The notes: generated by a model from the letters alone, not told the origin. A DNA stretch of 64,000 nucleotides from Hymenobacter glacialis (GCF_001816165.1 NZ_MDZC01000123.1:1-64000); one strand, 5' to 3'; numbered from the stretch's first letter, positions 42,275 through 51,494 are shown. Numbers and translations: made by a program.

Positions 42275-43684
42275 ATGTCCATTCGCCTCCGCCTTGCCCT
42301 GCAGTTTGGGTTTATTCTTGCGGTTACGCTGCTGCTGTTCGCCTTGGCTATTTACGTGGCCACAAAGCAGTCGCGCCGCTCCTTGTTCACCCAAACGCTG
42401 TTTAAGCGGACGCTGGTAGTGGGCCACGCCTACGCCGACGGCCAGGACAACGCGGCCTCCGCCGACCAGCAGGCCTCGTACCGACGCTACCTGCGGCAAC
42501 TCTACCGCACCCTGCCCGACGAAGAAGGCCGCGTGTACGACGCCCGCAACCGGCTGGTGTTCCGGGAGGGGCAGGGCCCCACCAAGCCCGTGCCGCTTGC
42601 GTGGCTGGCAAAAGTGCGCCGTTCGGGCAAAGCCGTGCTGGAAACCGAAACCAATTACCACGAAACGGTGGGCCTGCTCTACCACGATGCCCGCCTGGGG
42701 CCGCTGGTAGTAGTAGCCTCTTCGGTAGACGAAGACAGCCGCCAGCAACTGGCCCAGCTGCGCGAGCTGCTGGCTATTGGCCTACTGGCCGCGCTGCTGG
42801 TAATGGCCATCGGTAATTGGATTTTTGCCGGACAGGCGCTTAGTCCGCTTCGCCGCATGGTCCACGAAGTGGACGGCATCACGGCCACGGACCTAAGCCA
42901 GCGCCTGACCCAGGCCGAGGGCTCTAACGACGAAATTGGCCGGTTGGCGCAGCGCTTCAACCGCCTGCTCGACCGCCTTGAAACCAGCTTTGTGGGCCAA
43001 CGCACTTTCGTACGTGATGCCTCCCATGAGTTGCGTACGCCGCTCACGGCCCTCATCGGCGAACTGGAAGTGTCTCTGCTGCAAGCCGAGCGCCCGCCCA
43101 CTGAATACCGCCGCGTGCTGCAAAGCACCCTGGACTCGGCTCAGCAGCTAAACAACCTCACCAACGGGCTGCTGCAAATAGCGCGGGCTTCCGACGACCC
43201 CTCGCAGGTGCCCATGGCCCCGGTGCGCCTCGACGAGCTGCTGCTGCAGGCCCACGAGCAAATCCTGCGGCGTCATTCCACCTGCCGCGTCGACTTGGAT
43301 TTTGGCGAAGTAGACGACGCCAGGGCCTTTGCCGTGCGGGGCAACGAAGCACTTATCCTGTCGGCCATGCTCAACGTGCTGGATAACGCCTGCAAGTTTT
43401 CGGCCTGCAACAACGGGACCGTCACGGCCACGCTGGCCCACGTGGGGCCGCGCATCACCCTCTTGGTTTCAGACGAGGGGCCTGGCCTGAACCAGGACGA
43501 TTTACAGCACGTGTTCGTGCCGTTTTTCCGGGCGGCCTCGGTCCGCACGGTGCCCGGCCACGGCATTGGGCTGCCGCTCACCGCCCGGATAATGGCACTG
43601 CACGGCGGAACGGTGCGCGTAGAAAGCGAAGTAGGTCTTGGGGCCCAGGTGTGGCTTGAATGGCCCAGAAAGCAGTTTGTATAA
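42275..43684 (+). CDS. HAMP-domain sensor histidine kinase
   Basis: A 469-residue kinase read from ATG 42275 (MSIRLRLALQFGFILAVTLL). A TTG at 42245 was rejected. Two membrane helices (about 7-29 and 165-186) flank a roughly 135-residue periplasmic sensor of unknown ligand. A HAMP domain follows at about 187-240, then HisKA with His251 (DASHELRTPLTALIGE), N-box Asn371 (LNVLDNACKFS), G1 DEGPGL and G2 GHGIGLPL. This layout resembles CusS/ArlS-type kinases. It is the partner of the preceding regulator. Confidence 0.94.
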   Translation: MSIRLRLALQFGFILAVTLLLFALAIYVATKQSRRSLFTQTLFKRTLVVGHAYADGQDNAASADQQASYRRYLRQLYRTLPDEEGRVYDARNRLVFREGQGPTKPVPLAWLAKVRRSGKAVLETETNYHETVGLLYHDARLGPLVVVASSVDEDSRQQLAQLRELLAIGLLAALLVMAIGNWIFAGQALSPLRRMVHEVDGITATDLSQRLTQAEGSNDEIGRLAQRFNRLLDRLETSFVGQRTFVRDASHELRTPLTALIGELEVSLLQAERPPTEYRRVLQSTLDSAQQLNNLTNGLLQIARASDDPSQVPMAPVRLDELLLQAHEQILRRHSTCRVDLDFGEVDDARAFAVRGNEALILSAMLNVLDNACKFSACNNGTVTATLAHVGPRITLLVSDEGPGLNQDDLQHVFVPFFRAASVRTVPGHGIGLPLTARIMALHGGTVRVESEVGLGAQVWLEWPRKQFV

Positions 43685-43695
43685 CCATACCAACA

Positions 43696-43739
43696 TTTTA
43701 ATTTCTTTTTAACACGCCTTTAATTCGGTCTTAATAGGG
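43696..43739 (+). promoter_or_regulatory. Four 11-bp direct repeats, probable OmpR-type operator, with promoter
   Basis: Four consecutive 11-base units start at 43696, 43707, 43718 and 43729: TTTTAATTTCT, TTTTAACACGC, CTTTAATTCGG, TCTTAATAGGG. The TTAA core recurs at exactly 11 bases. Winged-helix regulators of the OmpR/PhoB class bind head-to-tail at this spacing. About 8 bases further lies TAGCTTGG (43747-43754), close to the -7 consensus, with no -33 TTTG. That fits an activator-dependent promoter for the SulP gene at 43822. Confidence 0.65.
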
Positions 43740-43821
43740 CGCTCGTAGCTTGGGGTAATTAATTGAATAATTCCGATTTATCGGGACATCATTTGTTTTA
43801 AAGCCCATCTATTTCACCCAC

Positions 43822-45453
43822 ATGCCAGAGATTATTTCATCGCCTTCGCGTACCGGGGCTCCCATTCAGCCTTCTTCCCCGTCGCCGTTGCCGGCGAATA
43901 AGTCAGTTTTCGCTACCATCGGGCAGGACGCTCCGGCGGGTCTTGTTGTTTTTCTGGTTGCGCTGCCTTTGTGTCTGGGTATTTCCCTGGCGTCGGGCGC
44001 GCCGCTGCTTTCGGGTGTGGTGGCCGGCATTGTGGGCGGGGTGCTGGTGAGCTGGTTGAGTGGCTCGGCCGTGAGCGTAAGCGGGCCCGCGGCGGGCCTC
44101 ACCACCATTGTACTGGCGGGCATTGCCACCCTTGGGTCGTTTCCGGCTATGCTGGCCGCTACGGCGGTTGCGGGGGTTATGCAAATTATCATGGGGCTGG
44201 GCCGGGCCGGCATCATTGCGCTGTATTTCCCAGCATCCGTTATTCGCGGCATGCTGGCTGCTATTGGTATTATTCTGATAATGAAGCAGATTCCGCACTT
44301 TTTGGGGGCAGATTCTGACTTTTTCGAAGACCTCAATTTTTCTCAGGTTGATGGGTTAAACACCTTTTCGGCCATTGGTGCCGCTTTTAGAAGCTTAAGT
44401 CTGGGTTCGGTGCTGGTGGGCACCGTGTCGCTGGTGCTGATGTTGCTATGGGACACCAAAGCCATTCGCCAGCAGCCTTGGGCCCGCTTGATACCGGGGG
44501 CCCTGGTAGCTGTGCTGGTGGCCGTTGGCATCAACCAACTCCTTGGAGCAGTGGCACCTGAAATCCAGGTGCGTCCCGAGCATTTGGTTACGCTGCCCGT
44601 CATTTCGTCGATGCAGCAGTTGGTAGGAGCCATGACGTTTCCCGACTTTGGCGCGTTGCGCAATCCCGCCACCTACGGCGTAGCCCTGACCATTGCCCTG
44701 GTGGCCTCGCTCGAAACGCTGCTGAGCGTGGAGGCAGTAGACAACCTGGACCCCCAGAAACGCCACACGCCCACCAACCGCGAACTGCTGGCGCAAGGCA
44801 CGGGCAACCTGGTGAGCGGCTTGCTGGGCGGGCTCCCCATCACCGCCGTTATCGTGCGCTCGTCGGCCAACATCAGCGCTGGCGGCCAGTCCCGCATGTC
44901 AGCCTTTATCCACGGACTGCTGCTGCTCATTAGCTTGGTGTTCCTGGGTTCGGTGCTTAACTTGATTCCCCTGTCGGCTCTGGCTGCGGTGCTGCTGCTG
45001 GTGGGCTATAAGCTCACTAAGCCCGCCTTGTACCGCTCGCAATGGCGCATTGGACGCGAGCAGTTCATCCCCTTCATCATCACCATCGTGGCGGTGTTGT
45101 TCACGGATTTGCTCAAAGGCGTGACCATTGGCCTGGTGCTGGGTTTCTTCTTTATTCTGCGCGACAACTCCAAGGCTGGTTCCTACCTGCGCAACGAGAC
45201 CACTCCGGAAGACGAGCCTGGCCTGATGCACCTCCGGCTGCCCGAGCACGTTTCGTTTCTTAATAAAGCCAGCATCGTGACTACCCTCGAGCAACTCCCT
45301 AGCGGCAGCCGCGTTATCTTGGATGGCACCCGTTCCGATGTCATCGACCACGACGTACTGGAAGCCATCGAGGCCTTTCGCCAAGCTGCTCCCGCGCGCA
45401 ACATTGACTTGGAACTGCGCGGCATTCGCTCGGTGGCCATGGGGTCGCACTAA
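43822..45453 (+). CDS. SulP family anion transporter
   Basis: A 543-residue inner-membrane protein with about ten to twelve hydrophobic segments. The SulP signature region is GLVVFLVALPLCLGISLASG, with SVSGPAAGLTTIVLAGIATL following. A later FxLVASLETLLSVEAVDNLD segment holds acidic residues typical of SulP helix 8. The short C-terminal domain (about 455-540) resembles STAS. Its gene is followed by a beta-carbonic anhydrase gene, so bicarbonate is the likely substrate. Sulfate is the main alternative. It is probably controlled by the two-component system just upstream. Confidence 0.9.
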   Translation: MPEIISSPSRTGAPIQPSSPSPLPANKSVFATIGQDAPAGLVVFLVALPLCLGISLASGAPLLSGVVAGIVGGVLVSWLSGSAVSVSGPAAGLTTIVLAGIATLGSFPAMLAATAVAGVMQIIMGLGRAGIIALYFPASVIRGMLAAIGIILIMKQIPHFLGADSDFFEDLNFSQVDGLNTFSAIGAAFRSLSLGSVLVGTVSLVLMLLWDTKAIRQQPWARLIPGALVAVLVAVGINQLLGAVAPEIQVRPEHLVTLPVISSMQQLVGAMTFPDFGALRNPATYGVALTIALVASLETLLSVEAVDNLDPQKRHTPTNRELLAQGTGNLVSGLLGGLPITAVIVRSSANISAGGQSRMSAFIHGLLLLISLVFLGSVLNLIPLSALAAVLLLVGYKLTKPALYRSQWRIGREQFIPFIITIVAVLFTDLLKGVTIGLVLGFFFILRDNSKAGSYLRNETTPEDEPGLMHLRLPEHVSFLNKASIVTTLEQLPSGSRVILDGTRSDVIDHDVLEAIEAFRQAAPARNIDLELRGIRSVAMGSH

Positions 45454-45562
45454 GCGGAGGCATTGCCCCAGCTAGCTCAATCAAACGCTTTTTCTTGTCT
45501 GATTTTTTACGGGACGCTTTTTTCTTGCACTTCCCACTTAACTCTAACCAGAACCAACCAAC

Positions 45563-46318
45563 ATGTCCGGTATCCAAGACATTCTCAACAACAACCGCAA
45601 CTGGGTGGCCACGCAAAATGCCAACGACCCGGAGTTTTTTCAGCGAATGACCAAGGGGCAAACCCCCCGTTACTTGTTTATTGGCTGCGCCGATTCACGG
45701 GTGCCCGCATCGGGCATCACGGGCACCGGGCCGGGCGAAATGTTTGTGCACCGCAACATTGCCAATTTGGTGGTTCACACCGACATCAATATGCTCTCGG
45801 TGCTGCAGTACGCCGTGGAAGTGCTGGGCGTGAAGGACATCATGGTGGTGGGCCACTACGGCTGCGGCGGCGTGGCTGCCGCTGCCGCCAACAAGCAGTA
45901 CGGCCTGATTGATAACTGGCTGGTGAACATCCGCGATGTAGTGCGGCTGCACGACGAGGAAATACAGAGCATTGAAGACGAGGGCCAGCGCGCCCGCCGC
46001 CTGGTGGAGCTGAACGTGATTGAGCAGGTGCGCAACCTGGCCAAGACCAACATCATTCAGAACGCCATGCGTAACGATAGCCCGCCCCGCCTGCACGGCC
46101 TCGTGTATGACATTGCCGATGGCGTACTGAAAGACCTGAAGGTGAGCAGCGAAGACGTGATGCGCGACATGAAGCACATTTACGCCACCAAAGTGCATAA
46201 AGTGGAAGAGAAGAGCCAAGTGCCTGCCGAGCCTTCTGCCGAAGAGGATTCCAGTACCTACGAAGGCCCGAAGCACGACCCCGCCGCGCAGTCCACGGCC
46301 AGCAGTGTGGCCAAATAA
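45563..46318 (+). CDS. Beta-carbonic anhydrase
   Basis: A 251-residue enzyme with zinc ligands Cys42 (FIGCADSRVPAS), His98 and Cys101 (VVGHYGCGGVAAA) and the Asp44-Arg46 dyad of type I beta-carbonic anhydrases. It interconverts CO2 and bicarbonate in the cytoplasm. The C-terminal 40 residues are a Pro/Glu/Ser-rich tail not needed for the fold. It follows the SulP gene by 109 bases and is closed by a strong terminator, so the two form one unit. TTTTTCTTGCAC upstream could be a weak promoter of its own. Confidence 0.95.
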   Translation: MSGIQDILNNNRNWVATQNANDPEFFQRMTKGQTPRYLFIGCADSRVPASGITGTGPGEMFVHRNIANLVVHTDINMLSVLQYAVEVLGVKDIMVVGHYGCGGVAAAAANKQYGLIDNWLVNIRDVVRLHDEEIQSIEDEGQRARRLVELNVIEQVRNLAKTNIIQNAMRNDSPPRLHGLVYDIADGVLKDLKVSSEDVMRDMKHIYATKVHKVEEKSQVPAEPSAEEDSSTYEGPKHDPAAQSTASSVAK

Positions 46319-46345
46319 ATATCCTGCTAGCCAAGCTAGCTTGTT

Positions 46346-46389
46346 AAAAAAGAAGGCCTTCCGCAACGTGCGGAAGGCCTTCTTTTTTT
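46346..46389. terminator. Strong bidirectional intrinsic terminator
   Basis: AGAAGGCCTTCCGC and GCGGAAGGCCTTCT pair perfectly around AACGT, with an A-run before and TTTTTTT after. It lies between convergent genes (carbonic anhydrase and M1 peptidase) and should stop transcripts from both sides. Confidence 0.92.
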
Positions 46390-46436
46390 GGATTAGAACG
46401 CCGCCGGGGTGCAGCTTGCTCCCCGGCGCCCATCCG

Positions 46437-48920
46437 TTATTTCGCGGCCTGAATCTCGCCTACTGCTTTCTCCACCATTTGCTGCATTTCGGCGGCGTTG
46501 GGGGTGCCGGCTTTGGGCACCAGGCTTTGCAGAAGGCCGATTACGGGCTTGTCGGCGCCGTAACTCTTGTACTTCAAGGCCAGCGTTTTGAGGCGGGTTA
46601 CGCCCTCGGCAAAGGCGATGGCATCGTTGAGGCGGCCGAGCATGGTTGCCATCGGCTCCATCAGGTTAAACTGGCCCTGGGGGCGGGCCGCGTCAAACTT
46701 GTCGCGCACGTACGCCCACTGCTCCAGCGAACCGTACTTGGCGTACACTTCGGTCACGGCCTGGGCCAGGGTGCCGTTGTCGTCGGCCTCAAAGGTTTTG
46801 GCACGAGCCAATGCCTGCGCCGGCTGCAGCGTAGCCAGCGCCACCAGGGCTGCGCCCTGCACGCTGTACGACCGGCTATTGAGCTGCTGCACGAAGAACT
46901 TTTCGTTCTTCTTGTCCTTCAGCTTGGCTACCGCCGTCAGCAGCTCGGGCAGCACCAGCGGGTCTTTCTCGGCCGCGAGGCGCTTGCGCAGGGCGGGCGT
47001 CGCGGCTTTGGCCACGGCCGCATCGTCCAGTTTCAGGGACTCCAGCGCCGCTACGCGCACGCCGTAGAACGGGTCGTTGAGGGCGGCCACCAGCACGCCA
47101 CGAGCGGCTGCGTTGGTGGTTTGGTCTTTGGCTGCCTCGGCCAGCGCCTCAATGCGGTCCACGAACAAGGGCGCTTTGCTGAACTGCAACGCGTACTCGC
47201 CGAAGGGCTTGTTGTCCGTTTTCTGCCACAGCGTTTTCTTGTTGGCGTCCACGTTCACCAGCTCCGGCTTGGCCGCCAGGGGCATGCTGAAAGTCTGGGT
47301 GGCCTCCGTCATCTCCACTTGCTGGCGCTGTACTTTGCCGTTCACGTAGTAGTCGATGGCGAAGGGCAGGCGGAACGGCTGGCCCGGCTGGGTCTGCTTT
47401 ACGGTCACGGACTGCACTTTTTTGGCCGCGTCCCAGGCGTAGTCAATGGTGACCACCGGGTGGCCCGGCGCGAAGTACCACTGGTTGTAGAACCAGTTCA
47501 GGTCCTGTCCCGACACGGCTTCGAAAGCCAGGCGCATCTGGTGGGCTTCGCCGTTGCCGAATTTGTTGTCCTGGAGGTATTTCTGCAGGCCGGCAAAAAA
47601 CACGTCGTCGCCGAGGTAGGTGCGCAGCATGTCCACGATGGCCCCGCCTTTCTGGTAGCTCACCAGGTCAAACACGTCTTCCTGGCTGTCGTAGTGGAAG
47701 CGCACCAGGTTTTTGGCGGCGTCGCGCGGGCTGCTCAGGTAGCGGCGCAGATAGCGGTAGTAGTGGGCGTCGGCGGCGTCGCGGCCGTACTTGTGCTCGG
47801 CGTAGAGGCCTTCCGAGAAGTCGGCCATTGACTCATTTACGGTGATGTTCGACCAGGATTCAGCCGTCACGTAGTCGCCGAACCACTGGTGAAACAGCTC
47901 GTGGGCAATCACCGACTCGCTGCCGTACTCGCGGTCCAGCAGCTCGCGGTCGGTCATCTGCACCTGCTCGCCGTGCAGGGTGGCGGTGGTGTTTTCCATG
48001 GCGCCGCTCACGTAGTCGCGGGCCACAATCTGGGCGTACTTGTTCCAGGGATACTCCACGCCGAGGCGGTTGGAGTAGAACTCCAGCATGTCGGTGGTGT
48101 TGCCAAAAATCTGCTTGGCGAAGGGCGCATACTTGGGTTCCAGGTAGTAGCTCACTTCCTTGCCGCGCCAGGTGTCCTTGGTGATGCGGAAGTCGCCCAC
48201 GGCCATCATAAACAGGTAGGGCGCGTGGGGGAGGTCCATTTTCCAGGTGTCGGTGCGCAGGCCGGGACCGGCGGGCTTCTGGCTGATTAGCTCCCCGTTA
48301 CTCAGCGTCACGTACTTGCTGGGCACGGTCATGCTGATTTCCTGGGTGGTTTTCTGGTTGGGGCGGTCGATGGTAGGGAACCAGGCCGAGGAGGCTTCGG
48401 TCTCGCCCTGCGTCCAGATTTGCACGGGCTTGCCGGCCACGGCGCTGTCGGGGTTGATAAAGTACAAGCCCTTGGCGTCGGTGATGGCGGCGCTGCCCTG
48501 CACCTTCAGCTCGTCGGGCTTCGATACATAGTCGATGTAAATCATGTATTGCTCGCCCGGCTTGAAGGTTTTGCCCAGGTTGATGCGCAGGTTGGCGCCG
48601 TCGGTGTAGGTGTACTTCAGGGGCGTCTGCCGGTCACCGTTCATCAGGGCCACGGCCTTGATGTCCATGCCCTTGGCATCGAGCCGCAGCGTGTCGGTGG
48701 GGTAGGCGTGGGGCTTGAGCGTAATCCAGGTTTTGCCGTAGAGGTAGCGCTTGGCGTAGTCGAAACGCACGTCGAGCTTGGTATGCACCAGGTCGTTGAT
48801 TTTGGTGGCGGAGGCTCGGTAGGGCGATTCCGCCATTGCGGCGGGGGCGGCCGGCGCCTGAGCCAGGGCCGGTGTGGTGGCCACCAGGCCCAGCAGGCCC
48901 AGCGCAAAAAGATGCTTCAT
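46437..48920 (-). CDS. M1 family metallopeptidase (aminopeptidase N-like)
   Basis: An 827-residue secreted peptidase read from ATG 48920, which begins a signal peptide (MKHLFALGLLGLVATTPALA). The M1 landmarks are GAMEN at 306-310 and the zinc motif HELFH at 340-344 with the second ligand Glu363 (NESMADFSEG), exactly 19 residues after His344. A HEAT-like C-terminal region follows (about 560-820). It removes N-terminal residues from peptides, here probably in the periplasm. An upstream ATG at 48959 was rejected because it buries the signal. Confidence 0.94.
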   Translation of the reverse strand: MKHLFALGLLGLVATTPALAQAPAAPAAMAESPYRASATKINDLVHTKLDVRFDYAKRYLYGKTWITLKPHAYPTDTLRLDAKGMDIKAVALMNGDRQTPLKYTYTDGANLRINLGKTFKPGEQYMIYIDYVSKPDELKVQGSAAITDAKGLYFINPDSAVAGKPVQIWTQGETEASSAWFPTIDRPNQKTTQEISMTVPSKYVTLSNGELISQKPAGPGLRTDTWKMDLPHAPYLFMMAVGDFRITKDTWRGKEVSYYLEPKYAPFAKQIFGNTTDMLEFYSNRLGVEYPWNKYAQIVARDYVSGAMENTTATLHGEQVQMTDRELLDREYGSESVIAHELFHQWFGDYVTAESWSNITVNESMADFSEGLYAEHKYGRDAADAHYYRYLRRYLSSPRDAAKNLVRFHYDSQEDVFDLVSYQKGGAIVDMLRTYLGDDVFFAGLQKYLQDNKFGNGEAHQMRLAFEAVSGQDLNWFYNQWYFAPGHPVVTIDYAWDAAKKVQSVTVKQTQPGQPFRLPFAIDYYVNGKVQRQQVEMTEATQTFSMPLAAKPELVNVDANKKTLWQKTDNKPFGEYALQFSKAPLFVDRIEALAEAAKDQTTNAAARGVLVAALNDPFYGVRVAALESLKLDDAAVAKAATPALRKRLAAEKDPLVLPELLTAVAKLKDKKNEKFFVQQLNSRSYSVQGAALVALATLQPAQALARAKTFEADDNGTLAQAVTEVYAKYGSLEQWAYVRDKFDAARPQGQFNLMEPMATMLGRLNDAIAFAEGVTRLKTLALKYKSYGADKPVIGLLQSLVPKAGTPNAAEMQQMVEKAVGEIQAAK

Positions 48921-49098
48921 GAAAACGGGTTGGATGAGAATGATTCGCGCAAAGGACACCGCTTATTACTTCCGCGTTGCCCATTTGAATGCTAAAGTAG
49001 GGTGATACAGTGAAGGAAAGGGACGACGAAGCCGGAACCGGCCCGGAAAGTTGCCTGCCGGGCAGGTCAGGCACGGCACTAAGGCTACTTACGTGCTG

Positions 49099-49106
49099 TA
49101 GCTTTG
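49099..49106 (+). promoter_or_regulatory. Candidate -7 box for the TonB-dependent receptor
   Basis: TAGCTTTG is an exact TAnnTTTG match 20 bases before the ATG at 49126, which would give a very short leader. No -33 TTTG is present at the expected distance. Confidence 0.45.
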
Positions 49107-49125
49107 TGCTCCCATTAACCCCCGC

Positions 49126-51093
49126 ATGATGCATTCTCTACGCCTTGCCGCGCTCAGTTCTCTTCTCGTTCCTTCCCTCACCACGTTAGCCCAGGCGCCG
49201 GCCGACAGCAGCCGCGCCCTGCGCGAAGTCACCGTGTACGCCTCACGCCTGAGCCAACCCCTGAACCAGACCGGGCGCGCCGTGACTGTGATTGCCGGGG
49301 CCAGCATTGCGCGCTATCCCGTCAACTCCCTCGATGATTTGCTGCGCTGCCTGCCGGCGCTGGAAGTGCAGAGCCGCGGCCCTTTTGGGGCGCAGGCCGA
49401 TGTGAGCCTGCGCGGCAGTACCTTCAACCAAGTGCTTTTTCTGCTGGACGGCATGCGGCTCAACGACCCGCTATCGGGCCATTTTGGTGCCTACCTGCCC
49501 ATTACGCCCGCCGAAATCGAGCAGATTGAAATCATTCGCGGCGCTGGCGCTGCCCTCTACGGGCCAGATGCCGTGGGCGGCGTTATCAACATCGTCACCA
49601 AAACCTTTGCCGCCACTGAGCGCCGCAACGAAGCCGAGCTCACCAGCACCACCATGCGTGGCGAATGGAACCTGTGGCACACCAATACGGGCGGCTTTCT
49701 GGCCAAAAACAAGCTGCGCGTGGGCGGCGGCATATTGTTGAATACCACCGATGGCCAGCTGCGCGCCGCCCCCAGCAAGCTGCGCAGCGATGCCAACCTG
49801 AAAACGTATTCCCTCTCCGCCGCCTACGAGCTGGCCCCCAAGCTGAGCGTGGCCGCCCGTGCCAGCCTGGACCGCCGCGACTACAACGCCCAGTATTTCT
49901 ACACCACCAACCCCGCCGACCAGGCCCGCGAAACCACCAACCGCGACTGGTACCAGGGCCAGGTGCGCTACCAGCACTCCGAGCGCGCCCGCACCGAGGC
50001 CCAGTTCTCGACCAGCCGCAGTACCGACTATTACGTGTTCACGCCCACGTCGGTGGCCAGCGACCACCTCATGCACTATACCAACCTGCTGCTGAGCCAC
50101 CAGCAGCAGTTCTCGGATAAGGTGCGTGCCACCCTGGGCACCCAGGCCGACCGCCGCGCCGTGCGCAGCAACGACCGGGGCAACCACACCCAGTGGCACT
50201 ACGCCGCCTTCGGGGTAGTGGCCGTGACGCCCACGCCCGGCCTGGCCCTCACCGGCGGCCTGCGCCTCGACCACGACCAGGCCTACGGTACCGAACTGGT
50301 GCCGCAGCTCAACGTGAGCCAGCAAATAGGGGAGGTGCTCACCGTGCGCGGGGCCATTGGCCGGGCCATTCGCGCCCCCGATTTCACGGAGCGCTACACG
50401 TCCAACGGCCGCCCCGGCGTCGTCCCGAACGGTTTTAACGTGGGCAACCCGGAGCTGCAGGCCGAGCGCACGCTCAACTACGAAGCAGGCGTGGACTACC
50501 GCCCCTTGCCCGGTCTCACGGCCAAAGCCACGTACTTCCTGCGCAAAGGCAACAATCAAATAGACTACGTGCCCGTGTCCGGCGCGCAGGTGATTGAGGC
50601 CACGGGCCTGACCAACCTGAACGCCTCCCGGACCTACCGCTTTGCTCAAAATCTATTCGACGTGACGACCAATGGACTGGAAACAGAGCTGACCGCCGCG
50701 CATCAGCTCACGCCCACCACCCGGTTTGATGGCAGCGTGGGCTACACCTACGTGAAGGTGACCAATGCCGAAAACATCGCCTCGCAGTACCTGGCCAACA
50801 TTGCCCGGCAGGTAGTTTCGGGTACGGTGGGCCTCACCACCAAGCGCGTGAATGGCAGCGTGAGTGGCCTGTGGAAGCAGCGCAATGCCGCCGCCGTGGC
50901 GGCCATCAGCCGCGCCCAGGCTGCCGAGTACATGGTTTTTAACGCCCGCCTGGAGGTGGCCCTGCTGCCGCAGCGCCTCTGGCTTACTGGCCAGGTACAG
51001 AACCTGTTCAATGAGCAGTACTCCGACCTGCTGGGTGCCCAAATGCCCAACCGCTGGCTGATGGGCGGCGTGCGACTGGCGCTACGCAAATAG
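49126..51093 (+). CDS. TonB-dependent outer-membrane receptor
   Basis: A 655-residue receptor with a signal peptide (MMHSLRLAALSSLLVPSLTT, AQ cleavage), a plug domain (about 35-145: SLRGSTFNQVLFLLDGMRLN, then RGAGAALYGPDAVGGVINIV) and a 22-strand-type barrel. It has no N-terminal carboxypeptidase-regulatory domain, unlike SusC, and its compact size resembles BtuB/Fiu-type siderophore or vitamin receptors. The ligand is unknown. It is separated by a terminator from the sulfur-regulated unit that follows, so a role in sulfur-compound uptake is only suggested by position. Confidence 0.93.
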   Translation: MMHSLRLAALSSLLVPSLTTLAQAPADSSRALREVTVYASRLSQPLNQTGRAVTVIAGASIARYPVNSLDDLLRCLPALEVQSRGPFGAQADVSLRGSTFNQVLFLLDGMRLNDPLSGHFGAYLPITPAEIEQIEIIRGAGAALYGPDAVGGVINIVTKTFAATERRNEAELTSTTMRGEWNLWHTNTGGFLAKNKLRVGGGILLNTTDGQLRAAPSKLRSDANLKTYSLSAAYELAPKLSVAARASLDRRDYNAQYFYTTNPADQARETTNRDWYQGQVRYQHSERARTEAQFSTSRSTDYYVFTPTSVASDHLMHYTNLLLSHQQQFSDKVRATLGTQADRRAVRSNDRGNHTQWHYAAFGVVAVTPTPGLALTGGLRLDHDQAYGTELVPQLNVSQQIGEVLTVRGAIGRAIRAPDFTERYTSNGRPGVVPNGFNVGNPELQAERTLNYEAGVDYRPLPGLTAKATYFLRKGNNQIDYVPVSGAQVIEATGLTNLNASRTYRFAQNLFDVTTNGLETELTAAHQLTPTTRFDGSVGYTYVKVTNAENIASQYLANIARQVVSGTVGLTTKRVNGSVSGLWKQRNAAAVAAISRAQAAEYMVFNARLEVALLPQRLWLTGQVQNLFNEQYSDLLGAQMPNRWLMGGVRLALRK

Positions 51094-51143
51094 CCGGCAT
51101 AGCGCGTTCAATCGTTGAGCGGTGCAGCCGCTGAAAACAATAA

Positions 51144-51176
51144 AAAGCCCCCGACTTTGAACAAGTCGGGGGCTTC
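51144..51176 (+). terminator. Intrinsic terminator after the TonB-dependent receptor
   Basis: AGCCCCCGACTT (51146-51157) pairs with AAGTCGGGGGCT (51163-51174) around TGAAC, with A-rich sequence before and TCGTTGTAT after. The loop and 3' arm overlap the -33 element of the next promoter. Confidence 0.8.
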
Positions 51177-51188
51177 GTTGTATATTTG
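51156..51188 (+). promoter_or_regulatory. Bacteroidota promoter of the SAM-I riboswitch transcript
   Basis: TTTG at 51156-51159 and TATATTTG at 51181-51188 are separated by 21 bases, matching the -33 / -7 pattern exactly. The start site would be near 51194, about 20 bases before the riboswitch P1 stem. The -33 box sits in the loop of the preceding terminator. Confidence 0.7.
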
Positions 51189-51214
51189 CCGTATCAATTC
51201 TTTATTCCAAAGGA

Positions 51215-51313
51215 TTGTTTTTATACAGAGGCGCTGAGAGACAGGCTCAACGACGCGCCGGCAACCATCCGCAACCGCGGGCAAGGTGCCAATTCCTGAC
51301 CATATAAAAACAA
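51215..51313 (+). ncRNA. SAM-I (S-box) riboswitch
   Basis: P1 is a perfect 11-bp helix (TTGTTTTTATA 51215-51225 with TATAAAAACAA 51303-51313). P2 is GGCGC / GCGCC, enclosing the k-turn sequence CTGAGAGACAGG, followed by the invariant CCGGCAACC. P3 is CCGC / GCGG. The final conserved block is AAGGTGCCAATTCCTG. All match the S-box core that binds S-adenosylmethionine. Such elements usually control methionine, cysteine or SAM genes, but here the nearest genes are an ATP-grasp protein and a sulfone monooxygenase 460 bases downstream. Confidence 0.88.
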
Positions 51314-51379
51314 GTTGCCGTGGACGCTGCCAACACCCCCCCCAATCACACCGCTGGTTTTAACGCCATCCCCGCTCTT

Positions 51380-51424
51380 ATGCGCCGGGCTGGTATGGGC
51401 TGCTGTTGTTGTTGTCCGGCTTAG
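51380..51424 (+). CDS. Cysteine-rich leader peptide (five consecutive Cys codons)
   Basis: A 14-codon frame reads M-R-R-A-G-M-G-C-C-C-C-C-P-A-stop. The five cysteine codons (TGC TGT TGT TGT TGT) run without interruption at 51401-51415. It lies 67 bases after the riboswitch and 70 bases before an intrinsic terminator, the classical position of an attenuation leader peptide. Ribosome stalling when cysteinyl-tRNA is scarce would be the signal. It is too short for ordinary gene finders. Recognition is by design logic rather than by homology. Confidence 0.75.
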   Translation: MRRAGMGCCCCCPA

Positions 51425-51494
51425 CCTGCCCCGATTGATATTCGTGGGTAGGTAGGCGGCAGCGGGAGCTGAGGGCTTCCGCACGCCTGCATAT

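Noticed and set aside
51215..51313. TPP riboswitch (because of the CTGAGA string)
   Set aside because: The CCGGCAACC and AAGGTGCCAATTCCTG blocks and the P1-P3 layout fit SAM-I. The TPP ending (CTGATCTGGATAATACCAGC type) is absent.
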